NCBI RefSeq assembly: GCF_900112375.1
Contig: NZ_FOLS01000028.1
Coordinates: 1-64,000, forward strand
Direction: 5' to 3'
DNA: 64,000 bases
DNA from: Pseudomonas citronellolis
GTDB taxonomy: Bacteria; Pseudomonadota; Gammaproteobacteria; Pseudomonadales; Pseudomonadaceae
Numbering within the stretch: position 1 is the stretch's first letter; the number at the start of each line of letters is the position of its first letter. Made by a program: the position numbers and the translations under genes. The notes beneath the pieces were generated by a model. That model had not been told where the DNA came from and did no database searches. It worked only from the letters and a program-made list of their open reading frames with translations. This document shows positions 12,330-19,513 of the stretch, in pieces.

Positions 12330-14381
12330 ATGACTGTTCTACGCCTGGACTGGGAAACCGCCAGCGAGGTCGACCTGAAGAAATGCGGCCTCGACGTGTA
12401 TTCCGCACACCCGTCCACCCGGGTGCTGATGGGTGCCTACCAGTTCGATGACGAGGCGGTACGGCATTGGGATACCGCGGACACGGATCGAATCCCTTCC
12501 GAACTGGCTGAGGCGCTGGAGGATCCGCACGTCGTCAAGAAGGCGTTCAACGCACAGTTCGAACGCGTCATCGCCAGGCGGGTGTTGCGGCTCAAGGTGC
12601 CTTACAGGGGGTGGCGGTGCACCATGGCACTCGCCTACGCGCACTCGTTCGTCGGTGGCTTGGGCGACATTGGCCACCAGATGGGATTGCCGGACCACCT
12701 GCTGAAAATGAAGGAAGGCGATCGGCTGATCAAGCGCTTCTCCATGCCGCAGAAGGTGACAAAGAACCAGCCGCATCGCTGGCGCAGTTGGGAGACAGAT
12801 CCGGACGATTGGGCTTTGTTCGGCACGTACAACTGTCAGGACGTGGTCACCGAGGGGGCGATCGACGACACGCTGACGCCCTTCGCTGGCTTGGATTCCG
12901 AGTGGGATCTGTACGAGCTGGATCAGCTCATCAACGACCGAGGTTTGCCTGTTGATCTCGACTTCGTTGAGCACGCCATTTGGATGGCCGCCAGGCGGAA
13001 AGCCGAGCTGCTTGATGAGATGGCGACACTCACCGGCCTGCGCAATCCGAACTCGCCTGCACAATTGCTCCCCTGGCTTCAGGACCGTGGATACCCATTC
13101 GGCGACTTGGGCAAGGACACCGTGAAGAAGGTGCTGCGGGAGAACGCAGCAGCTGCAGACGATGAAATGGATGGCCAGTTCCTGGACCAAGAGGCCGTTG
13201 CATGTCTCCGACTTCGGCAGAGCGCGAGCCGCACCAGCACTGCGAAATACACGGCGCTGAAGGCGGCCGCAGGTCCGAAGTCGCGGATGCGCTTCACGTT
13301 TCAGTTTGGCGGCGCTAGCCGCACGAACCGGTGGTCAGGTCGCCGCTTTCAGCCGCAGAACCTCACGCGCACGCCCAAGGCAATCGAGCCTGATGGCGGC
13401 GACCTCCACAAGCTGGCGTTCACCACGGAGCTGATCCGCCAGGGCGACTACGATGGCTTGGGCATGATGATCGGCGAGCCCATGGAGGCACTGGCCGGCT
13501 GCATTCGCTCGGCAATTCGCGCACCGGAAGGATACGAGCTGCGGGTATGCGACTTGTCGTCCATCGAGACCTGCGTGATCGCCTGGCTGGCAGGTTGCGT
13601 GCGTCTGCTCGAAGTCATCCGTAGCGGCAAGGATCCCTACAAGGACTTCGCCACGGTGCTCTTCAGCAAGCCCTACGACGAGGTCACCAAGAAGGAACGG
13701 GGTGACAGCAAGCCAGCAGTGCTTGGTTCCGGCTATCGCCTGGGCGGCGGTGACATGAAGGAGGGCAAGCGCACCGGGTTGTGGGGATATGCCGAGAACA
13801 TGGGCGTCGATCTCACCCGCGAGCAGTCGCACGAGGCGACGCAACTCTTCCGCAGCACCTACCACGAGATCCCGAAGCTGTGGTTCGCGTTGGAGCGAGC
13901 TGTCGAGCAATGCCTGCGCACAGGGGCGCCGCAGAAGTGCGGTGTGCTCCGCTTCGAGAAGGACGGCCCGTACCTGACGGTCTGGCTGCCGTCGGGCCGT
14001 CCCATGCGCTACTTCAAGCCGAAGATCGTGATGCGGGTTCCGCCGTGGGGCGGCGAGCCGAAGAAGAACTTCAGCTACATGGCCCAGCCGCAGGGCACCA
14101 ACAAATGGGTTCGCATCACCAGCCACGGCGGAAAGCTAGTGGAGAATTTCGTCCAGGCCATCGCCCGGGACATCCTCAAAGAGGGGCTGCTGGCCGCACA
14201 CCGAGCGGGGTTCTACATCGTCGGGCACGTGCACGACGAGATCATCACGCAGCAGCGCCTGGATGACCAGGTGCACACCCTCGAATTGCTCAAGACCTGC
14301 ATGACTCGCCAACTCGCCTGGTGCCCCGACCTTCCTCTCGGCGCCGCGGGATGGTGCGGGCCGTTCTACATGAAGGACTGA
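12330..14381 (+). CDS. Phage family A DNA polymerase
   Basis: A 683-residue PolA-like replicative polymerase. The N-terminus has a 3'-5' exonuclease-type start (LRLDWETAS, with D and E in place) and NAQFE and CQDVV motifs for the other acidic residues. The polymerase domain has motif A DLSSIE (about residue 408), motif B-like KPAVLGSGYRLGG (about 465-477) and motif C HVHDEI (about 633). It copies phage DNA using primers from the primase-helicase. The ATG follows a short terminator-like hairpin. The gene ends 2 bases before the methyltransferase start. Confidence 0.92.
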   Translation: MTVLRLDWETASEVDLKKCGLDVYSAHPSTRVLMGAYQFDDEAVRHWDTADTDRIPSELAEALEDPHVVKKAFNAQFERVIARRVLRLKVPYRGWRCTMALAYAHSFVGGLGDIGHQMGLPDHLLKMKEGDRLIKRFSMPQKVTKNQPHRWRSWETDPDDWALFGTYNCQDVVTEGAIDDTLTPFAGLDSEWDLYELDQLINDRGLPVDLDFVEHAIWMAARRKAELLDEMATLTGLRNPNSPAQLLPWLQDRGYPFGDLGKDTVKKVLRENAAAADDEMDGQFLDQEAVACLRLRQSASRTSTAKYTALKAAAGPKSRMRFTFQFGGASRTNRWSGRRFQPQNLTRTPKAIEPDGGDLHKLAFTTELIRQGDYDGLGMMIGEPMEALAGCIRSAIRAPEGYELRVCDLSSIETCVIAWLAGCVRLLEVIRSGKDPYKDFATVLFSKPYDEVTKKERGDSKPAVLGSGYRLGGGDMKEGKRTGLWGYAENMGVDLTREQSHEATQLFRSTYHEIPKLWFALERAVEQCLRTGAPQKCGVLRFEKDGPYLTVWLPSGRPMRYFKPKIVMRVPPWGGEPKKNFSYMAQPQGTNKWVRITSHGGKLVENFVQAIARDILKEGLLAAHRAGFYIVGHVHDEIITQQRLDDQVHTLELLKTCMTRQLAWCPDLPLGAAGWCGPFYMKD

Positions 14382-14383
14382 CC

Positions 14384-14746
14384 ATGGATCTTACCTACGG
14401 AACCTTGTGTAGCGGAATTGAATCGGCGTCGGTAGCGGTAGAACCGCTCGGTTGGAAGGCCGTTTGGTTCGCAGAAATCGAACCGTTTCCTAGCGCCGTG
14501 CTGGCACACCACTACCCGGATGTGCCGAACCTGGGGGACATGACGCACGTTGGTGCCCAGGTTCGAATCGGCGATGAGGCTGCGCCGGATGTGCTGATTG
14601 CCGGTACACCATGCCAAGCATTCTCCGTGGCCGGTGAGCGGGGAGGGCTAGCGGATGAGCGCGGGCAACTGACTCTTGAGTATGTGAAGTTGATCGACGA
14701 TGTCGACAAAGAGAGGAGTGAAAACAATGCCCCCCCCAACAATTGA
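14384..14746 (+). CDS. Cytosine-5 DNA methyltransferase, N-terminal part (frame broken at C8)
   Basis: 120 residues. Starts MDLTYGTLCSGIESASVAVE (motif I, AdoMet-binding LCSGIE) and includes the catalytic loop GTPCQAFSVAG (motif IV) near residue 77, with the active cysteine. It then ends abruptly after a run of eight C (14730-14737). With seven C the frame would continue into the next reading frame as ...NAPPTIDVWENVPG, giving a normal C5-methyltransferase of about 448 residues (14384-15731). As it stands this is a half enzyme. It lies 2 bases after the polymerase gene. It may be phase-variable, a true two-chain enzyme, a pseudogene or a base-calling error. Confidence 0.8.
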   Translation: MDLTYGTLCSGIESASVAVEPLGWKAVWFAEIEPFPSAVLAHHYPDVPNLGDMTHVGAQVRIGDEAAPDVLIAGTPCQAFSVAGERGGLADERGQLTLEYVKLIDDVDKERSENNAPPNN

Positions 14747-15731
14747 CGTGTGGGAAAACGTTCCCGGCGTGCTCAGCAGCAGAGACAACGCATTTGGACG
14801 CTTTCTCGGTTCGCTTTCCGGAGCAGGTTGCGAACTGCAGCCGCCAGGGAAGCGATGGCCAAAGTCTGGTTGTGTCTATGGACCAAAAAGGGCAATCGCC
14901 TGGCGAGTCCTTGATGCCCAATACTTCGGAGTGGCCCAACGACGCCGTCGTTTGTTCGTTGTCGCAAGTGCTCGAACAGGGTTCCATCCCGCACAGGTAC
15001 TTTTTGAGCGAGAAGGCGTGCGTCGGGATCATCCGCCGCGCCGAGGCGAGGGGCAAGGTGTTACCAGCGCTCTTGATGCGAGCTTTGGTCGGCTCCGCGG
15101 ATGCAGCGGACAGGACCTGAACCACGGGCATAGCCACCTTGTCGCTTTTGGCGGAAACAACCAGAGCGGCCCGATTGATGTGGCTACAGCACGTAATGCC
15201 AGTGCCAGTGCCAGTGGTCGACTCGACTTCGAATCCGAAACCTTCGTCGTTCATGGCACACAAGACCCAATTGTTGCTCGGGGGTGTGCCCATGCACTCG
15301 GCAGAAACAGTGGTCAAGAGAACGCGGTCTTCGATCCGAATCAAATCACCAGCGCGGCCAACCGTAGCCAGCCCGCTCTTGGTCTGTGCCATACACTGAC
15401 GGCGTCAAGGCAGCCACCTTGTACCTTCGCAAGCGATGTGGCGCCAACGCTGCGGTCCGGGAACTTTCGCAGCCACAGCAACCCGTTAACCCAGGCTGAC
15501 AGTCTTGTAGTGACATCGGCTGTGCGACGTCTCACCCCGCGTGAGTGCGAGCGACTGCAAGGGTTTCCCGACGACTACACGCTGATCCCCTGGCGCGGGA
15601 AGCCAGCCGAGGAATGCCCCGATGGTCCGCGTTACAAAGCCATTGGGAACTCGAAGGCCGTTCCGGTGGTGCGCTGGATCGCCAGGCGAATCGAGTGGGC
15701 GTTGCAGCATCCTTGGGAGAACGACCTGTGA
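14727..15731 (+). CDS. Cytosine-5 DNA methyltransferase, C-terminal part
   Basis: 334 residues carrying the rest of a C5-methyltransferase: WENVPG (motif VI), QRRRRLF (motif VIII), a variable target-recognition region (about 95-265), RRLTPRECERLQGFPDDY (motif IX) and YKAIGNSKAVPVV (motif X). The ATG at 14727 has a strong GAGAGGAG ribosome site 8 bases upstream, inside the end of the N-terminal part, so the two halves can be made as separate chains. Two-chain C5 enzymes are known (M.AquI). Methylation would probably shield phage DNA from host restriction. It overlaps the VRR-NUC gene by four bases. Confidence 0.82.
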   Translation: MPPPTIDVWENVPGVLSSRDNAFGRFLGSLSGAGCELQPPGKRWPKSGCVYGPKRAIAWRVLDAQYFGVAQRRRRLFVVASARTGFHPAQVLFEREGVRRDHPPRRGEGQGVTSALDASFGRLRGCSGQDLNHGHSHLVAFGGNNQSGPIDVATARNASASASGRLDFESETFVVHGTQDPIVARGCAHALGRNSGQENAVFDPNQITSAANRSQPALGLCHTLTASRQPPCTFASDVAPTLRSGNFRSHSNPLTQADSLVVTSAVRRLTPRECERLQGFPDDYTLIPWRGKPAEECPDGPRYKAIGNSKAVPVVRWIARRIEWALQHPWENDL

Positions 15732-15994
15732 CACGCGAAATCGAGATCGAGCGTCCAGCCTGCGAGTATGCCGAACGCAGAGGGTGGTTCGAAGCGAAGA
15801 TCGCCAGCTCGAACAAGAAGGCCATGCCCGATCGGATATTCCATCGCCGCGGCTACACGATGTACATCGAGTTCAAGCGTCCCGGCGAAGAGCCCACGCC
15901 ACAGCAGCGCAAACGGCATCGTGAGATCCGCAAGCACGGTATTCCTGTCCATGTCTGCGACAACCTGGAACTGGCCTATGAACTGCTCCGGTAG
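15728..15994 (+). CDS. VRR-NUC domain nuclease
   Basis: An 88-residue single-domain VRR-NUC protein. Key pieces are ERPACEYAERRGW, then MPDRIFHRRGYTMYIEFKR (the D and ExK of the PD-(D/E)XK site) and a C-terminal helix. Members of this family cut branched or flap DNA structures. The GTG at 15728 overlaps the previous stop (GTGA). The gene is a standard neighbour of the SNF2-type helicase in this kind of phage replication block. Confidence 0.88.
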   Translation: MTREIEIERPACEYAERRGWFEAKIASSNKKAMPDRIFHRRGYTMYIEFKRPGEEPTPQQRKRHREIRKHGIPVHVCDNLELAYELLR

Positions 15995-17702
15995 CTGGGA
16001 TGCATGGATCCAGGCCGCCTTCACCGGCTGCCTGCGTGACCGGGATGCAATGCATGAATACCAGGAGAGTGCGGTCGAGTTCCTCAAGCTCAATCCGTTC
16101 AGCGCCTTGTTCGTTGACCTGGGCCTGGGGAAGAGCGTTATCTCGCTGACCACGATCCTCGACCTGGTGCGCGAGTTCGAGACGGACTGCGCCCTGGTCA
16201 TCGCGCCGCTCCGAGTGGCCAATGAGACCTGGCCAACCGAGATCGGGCAATGGCGCCATACAGCCGCACTGTCCGCCCACCGTATCCGTGATGAGGAGCT
16301 GGTTGAGCGGGTGAACGAGGCTGGCGCTGAGGCGCGGGAACTGCTCAAACGGTTCGGCACCGAGGCCGAGGACGTCCAGGTATTCATTCGCCGGCACCGC
16401 ACGCTGGAGCTTCGCCGGAAGGCCAAGAAGCTGGGCTACGGCGGCCCGGATATTCGGCGTTACGGCGAGAAGCACATTGATGCAGCGATGGCAGATCCAG
16501 TCAGCGCAGCGGAGCGAAAACTCTTCGTGCAGGACTGCCGACGCCGAGCGGCAGCGGAGGCCGTGAGAGAACAGAAGGCCAGGAACCCAGCCTCGATCTA
16601 CATCATCAACCGTGAACAGGTCGAATTCCTCGTGGATGCCTGGGGGCGCGACTGGCCCTACGACACCGTCTTCATCGACGAATCAAGCAGCCTGAAGGAC
16701 CATCGCACCAAGCGCTGGAAGGCCCTGAATAAAGTCCGCCCATTCATGCGGCGTATGCACCAACTCACCGCTACGCCGGCCGCCGAGACCTACCTGCACC
16801 TGTTCGGCCAGATCTATTTGCTCGACCGCGGTGAGCGCCTCGGTAAGAGTTTCACCGGGTTCACCGATACCTACTTCAAGCACAACAAGTACGACTACAG
16901 CTACAAATTACTGCCGGGTGCGGAGGAGGCGATCGCAGCGAAGATCGCGGACATCTGCCTGACAATGAAGGCGGAGGACTACCTGTCCCTGGAGAAGCCG
17001 GTGATGTTGGTGCGGAACGTCAGGCTGTCTGAGCGGGAGCAGGACTTGTATACGACGATGGAGCGAGACTCCATCGTTGAGCTGAACGGTGTCGAGATTG
17101 AGGCTGAGACCGCCGCAGCTCTCTCATCGAAACTGCTACAGCTGGCATCAGGGGTTCTCTACGATACCCAGCTCGTACAGGATCCGATCACCGAGGAGTT
17201 CGAGAAGGTCAAGACGGTACACCATGTCCATGATCACAAGATCGACGCCCTACAGGAACTCCAGGAGGAGGTTGGCGGCGAATCGCTCCTCGTGGCTTAC
17301 CACTTCAAGTCGTCGCTGGAGCGGCTGCAGAAGGCGTTCCCCGAAGCCGTCGTAATGGATCGTGAAGGCAAGGTCGTGAAGCAGTGGAACAGCGGCAAGA
17401 TCAAGATGCTGCTCGTTCACCCGCAGAGCGCCGGTCACGGCCTCAATCTGCAGCACGGTGGTCGTCACGTCGTGTTCTTCGACCTACCATGGTCGCTCGA
17501 ACTCTACCTGCAGCTGATAGGCCGCCTGGCGCGCCAGGGGCAGCAGAAGGTCGTGTACGTTCACCACCTGGTCGCCCAGGGCACCATCGACGAGGTGGTG
17601 CTGGATTGCTTGCTGCAGAAGCGGGATGCGCAGGACGCGCTGTTCCGGCTGTTGAAGCGCTTGCGCAAAATGAATCAACAAAAAATTGCTTTGTCTACTT
17701 GA
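15978..17702 (+). CDS. SNF2-type (SF2) DNA helicase/ATPase
   Basis: Up to 574 residues. Motif I DLGLGKS (near residue 46), motif II FIDESSSLKD (DESS in place of DEAH), motif III LTATPA, and in the second RecA-like lobe LLVHPQSAGHGLNLQ and QLIGRLARQGQ (motif VI). This matches the phage SNF2/DEAD-like helicases that follow VRR-NUC proteins. The start is uncertain: ATG 15978 overlaps the VRR-NUC gene by 17 bases, while ATG 16050 would begin MHEYQESAVEF, a typical family start. The stop is directly followed by operators and the repressor gene. Confidence 0.85.
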   Translation: MNCSGSWDAWIQAAFTGCLRDRDAMHEYQESAVEFLKLNPFSALFVDLGLGKSVISLTTILDLVREFETDCALVIAPLRVANETWPTEIGQWRHTAALSAHRIRDEELVERVNEAGAEARELLKRFGTEAEDVQVFIRRHRTLELRRKAKKLGYGGPDIRRYGEKHIDAAMADPVSAAERKLFVQDCRRRAAAEAVREQKARNPASIYIINREQVEFLVDAWGRDWPYDTVFIDESSSLKDHRTKRWKALNKVRPFMRRMHQLTATPAAETYLHLFGQIYLLDRGERLGKSFTGFTDTYFKHNKYDYSYKLLPGAEEAIAAKIADICLTMKAEDYLSLEKPVMLVRNVRLSEREQDLYTTMERDSIVELNGVEIEAETAAALSSKLLQLASGVLYDTQLVQDPITEEFEKVKTVHHVHDHKIDALQELQEEVGGESLLVAYHFKSSLERLQKAFPEAVVMDREGKVVKQWNSGKIKMLLVHPQSAGHGLNLQHGGRHVVFFDLPWSLELYLQLIGRLARQGQQKVVYVHHLVAQGTIDEVVLDCLLQKRDAQDALFRLLKRLRKMNQQKIALST

Positions 17703-17721
17703 AAATCAACTTGGGTTGTTT
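17673..17721. promoter_or_regulatory. Paired family A sites before the repressor gene
   Basis: AATCAACAAAAAATTGCTT (17673) and AATCAACTTGGGTTGTTT (17704; spacer one base short) lie 31 bases apart, three helical turns. They end 48 bases before the repressor start. The position fits autoregulation by the repressor. Confidence 0.65.
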
Positions 17722-17769
17722 AAAATTACCGCAAGTTACGATTAGCCAAGGGGCTTCGCGGATACCGTT

Positions 17770-18438
17770 ATGGCCACAGAATTTAAAGATCGACTTGTGC
17801 TCGCCTGCGACAGGGCATCTCATGTGCCGCCGAAGTTCGCAGGGCGGGGCGTCGACATCGCCAAAGCCATGGAAGTCAGCCAGGAGGCGGTGCGCCGATG
17901 GTTCGAAGGGAGCGCCATGCCGCGCCCGAAGACCATGAAGAAACTGGCGTCCTATCTTGGCTGCGATGACGCATGGCTGGCATTAGGCGTTGAGCCGCCG
18001 GTCGCTACTGTCGAAGAGAAGATATCCCGCGTCATCAATGAGAGCGGCGCAATCCAGCTCGTTGCCGGACTGATCATGCTGGATGGGCACGAGTGCGCGT
18101 TTCCCGCCGCCGGCATCAAACAGGCGAATGGCGTTGACCTCTATGCCATTAGCCGCGGTACGCAATTCGCACTCAACGTGGCGCTGGCCCGAGCAGTCGA
18201 ACCCGGGAAGTATGAGGTGACGATTCCTACCGGGTACATCGGGGTGAAATGCGTCGCGGTTTTCTATCGCGCCCTCGATGATCATGATGTCGTTGTTCTC
18301 CCTCACGATGTGATCGGCAAGCACAAGCGCCCAGTTGCGTCTGGTCTTGTCCTTGACGTCGAATACGCCAACGGGGAATACCGGGTTGCTGAGCAACCTT
18401 TGCCGGTGTTCCGGGCTTTCGGAGCCTTCTATGACTGA
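17770..18438 (+). CDS. Phage repressor (HTH_XRE type) with unusual C-terminal domain
   Basis: A 222-residue regulator. Residues ~20-70 are a clear XRE helix-turn-helix (VDIAKAMEVSQEAVRRWFEG, then TMKKLASYLGCDDAWLALG). The C-terminal 130 residues resemble the size of the LexA/S24 region, but I do not find the usual GDS(M) serine motif or the distal catalytic lysine, so self-cleavage on DNA damage is doubtful. It stands between the replication block and the packaging genes, with two family A sites just upstream, and is the best candidate to bind all AATCAAC palindromes. The ribosome site is weak. The stop overlaps the next start by 8 bases. Confidence 0.8.
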   Translation: MATEFKDRLVLACDRASHVPPKFAGRGVDIAKAMEVSQEAVRRWFEGSAMPRPKTMKKLASYLGCDDAWLALGVEPPVATVEEKISRVINESGAIQLVAGLIMLDGHECAFPAAGIKQANGVDLYAISRGTQFALNVALARAVEPGKYEVTIPTGYIGVKCVAVFYRALDDHDVVVLPHDVIGKHKRPVASGLVLDVEYANGEYRVAEQPLPVFRAFGAFYD

Positions 18439-18649
18439 GCAACCGTGGGTTGCAGTAGAGGAGGTCTGCCACATGTACGGCGTGACCTTCCCGACTGCCA
18501 AGAACAAAATCGCGAACAAGACCTTCGCGGTTCCGACCTACAAGGTGGGCAAAGTGCACGTGATCGCCAGGGCAGTGCACGAGGAGTTCTTCAGGCTCAA
18601 GGAAGAGGAGGGCCTCAAGCAATTGAGGGCCTCGCGTTCTCGTTCCTGA
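18431..18649 (+). CDS. Small helix-turn-helix protein, PrtN-like
   Basis: A 72-residue protein starting MTEQPWVAVEEVCHMYGVTF. The pattern of a first helix, PTAKNKIANKTFAVPTYKVG turn and IARAVHEEFFRLKEEEG helix resembles short excisionase/AlpA folds and the pyocin activator PrtN family. It overlaps the repressor gene and ends 2 bases before a family A operator. It may be an activator of the late block or a co-regulator of the repressor. Assignment is by pattern only. Confidence 0.6.
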   Translation: MTEQPWVAVEEVCHMYGVTFPTAKNKIANKTFAVPTYKVGKVHVIARAVHEEFFRLKEEEGLKQLRASRSRS

Positions 18650-18651
18650 TG

Positions 18652-18700
18652 AATCAACATTTAGTTGATCTAATGCGATTTTTATCGCTTAAAGTTGATT
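18652..18700. promoter_or_regulatory. Family A operator plus extra half-site before the late genes
   Basis: AATCAACATTTAGTTGATC (18652-18670) is nearly perfect. GTTGATT recurs at 18694-18700, 30 bases after the first GTTGAT. Between them is a GCGAT/ATCGC hairpin (18675-18688). This is the last intergenic gap before the terminase genes and so a likely control point of late transcription. Confidence 0.75.
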
Positions 18701-18733
18701 GTTAGTGCTGCCCGATACTGGCAGGAGAAAGAC

Positions 18734-18931
18734 ATGACTCTTGAAGAACTGTTCGAACGCGGGATGCAAGACGGGTGCGCGGCGTATCGCGTAGGCGTAT
18801 CGCGCACCATGGAAGGGAAGGTCCAAATCTACATTCATCGGGAGGGGCAGGAGGATGAGATCGCTGATTTTCTCGTCCAGGGCAACGAGCTGGTCCCGTT
18901 CGACGATGCCTTCGATGACGCCGAAGGCTAG
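18734..18931 (+). CDS. Small unknown protein ahead of the terminase genes
   Basis: Sixty-five residues starting MTLEELFERGMQDGCAAYRV, acidic at the C-terminus (ELVPFDDAFDDAEG). The beta-rich middle (GVSRTMEGKVQIYIHREGQE) suggests a small compact fold. AGGAGAAAG precedes the ATG. It is the first gene after the operator at 18652 and 6 bases before the small terminase gene. No family recognised. Confidence 0.7.
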   Translation: MTLEELFERGMQDGCAAYRVGVSRTMEGKVQIYIHREGQEDEIADFLVQGNELVPFDDAFDDAEG

Positions 18932-18937
18932 CCACAC

Positions 18938-19513
18938 ATGGTCGGTAGAAAGCCTGACAGCAAGGTCATGGATGACGAGACGAAAGGGCTCCTGTACGAG
19001 GGGGCGTCCATCTCTCAGCTTGGGCGCCTGTTCGGTATGGATAACCGTACCGTGACGGCGAAGCTCGGAACGAAGCTGCAGCCGAACGGGAAGCGGGCAG
19101 GCCACCCGATCTACTCGGTGAAGGACGCAGCCCCTTTCCTCGTCGAGCAGGACATCTCGTTGGACGACCTGGAGAAGGTCGCGGCCTATGTCCAGCAACT
19201 TGATCCCTCCCGCCTGCCGCGAATGCTCACGAAAGAGTTCTGGCAGGCGATGACGAACAAGCAGCGCTACGAGGAGAAGGCCGGCGACCTTTGGCCGACG
19301 GAGCGGGTGATCGAGGTGTTCGGCGACCTGGCAAAGACGGTTCGCATGCCCCTGGTGCTCGCTCGGGACACCATCAACAACCAGGTCGAACTGACGCCGA
19401 GGCAACACCAGATCCTCAGCGAGATCATCGACGGCATCCTTGAGGACCTGCATGCAGCAGTTGTTAAGCAATGCGGCTCGCGAGCGGCTCCGGCTGACGA
19501 CCACGGTCTATAA
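18938..19513 (+). CDS. Terminase small subunit (DUF1441 / Nu1-like)
   Basis: A 191-residue DNA-recognition subunit of the packaging motor. The N-terminus is a winged-helix unit (GASISQLGRLFGMDNRTVTA, then KLGTKLQPNGKRAGHPIYSV) as in DUF1441/Nu1 proteins. The later helices (VIEVFGDLAKTVRMPLVLAR, QILSEIIDGILEDLHAAV) would mediate oligomerisation and docking on the large subunit. It should bind the cos or pac site, which I could not locate. It overlaps the large-subunit gene by about 60 bases. Confidence 0.88.
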   Translation: MVGRKPDSKVMDDETKGLLYEGASISQLGRLFGMDNRTVTAKLGTKLQPNGKRAGHPIYSVKDAAPFLVEQDISLDDLEKVAAYVQQLDPSRLPRMLTKEFWQAMTNKQRYEEKAGDLWPTERVIEVFGDLAKTVRMPLVLARDTINNQVELTPRQHQILSEIIDGILEDLHAAVVKQCGSRAAPADDHGL

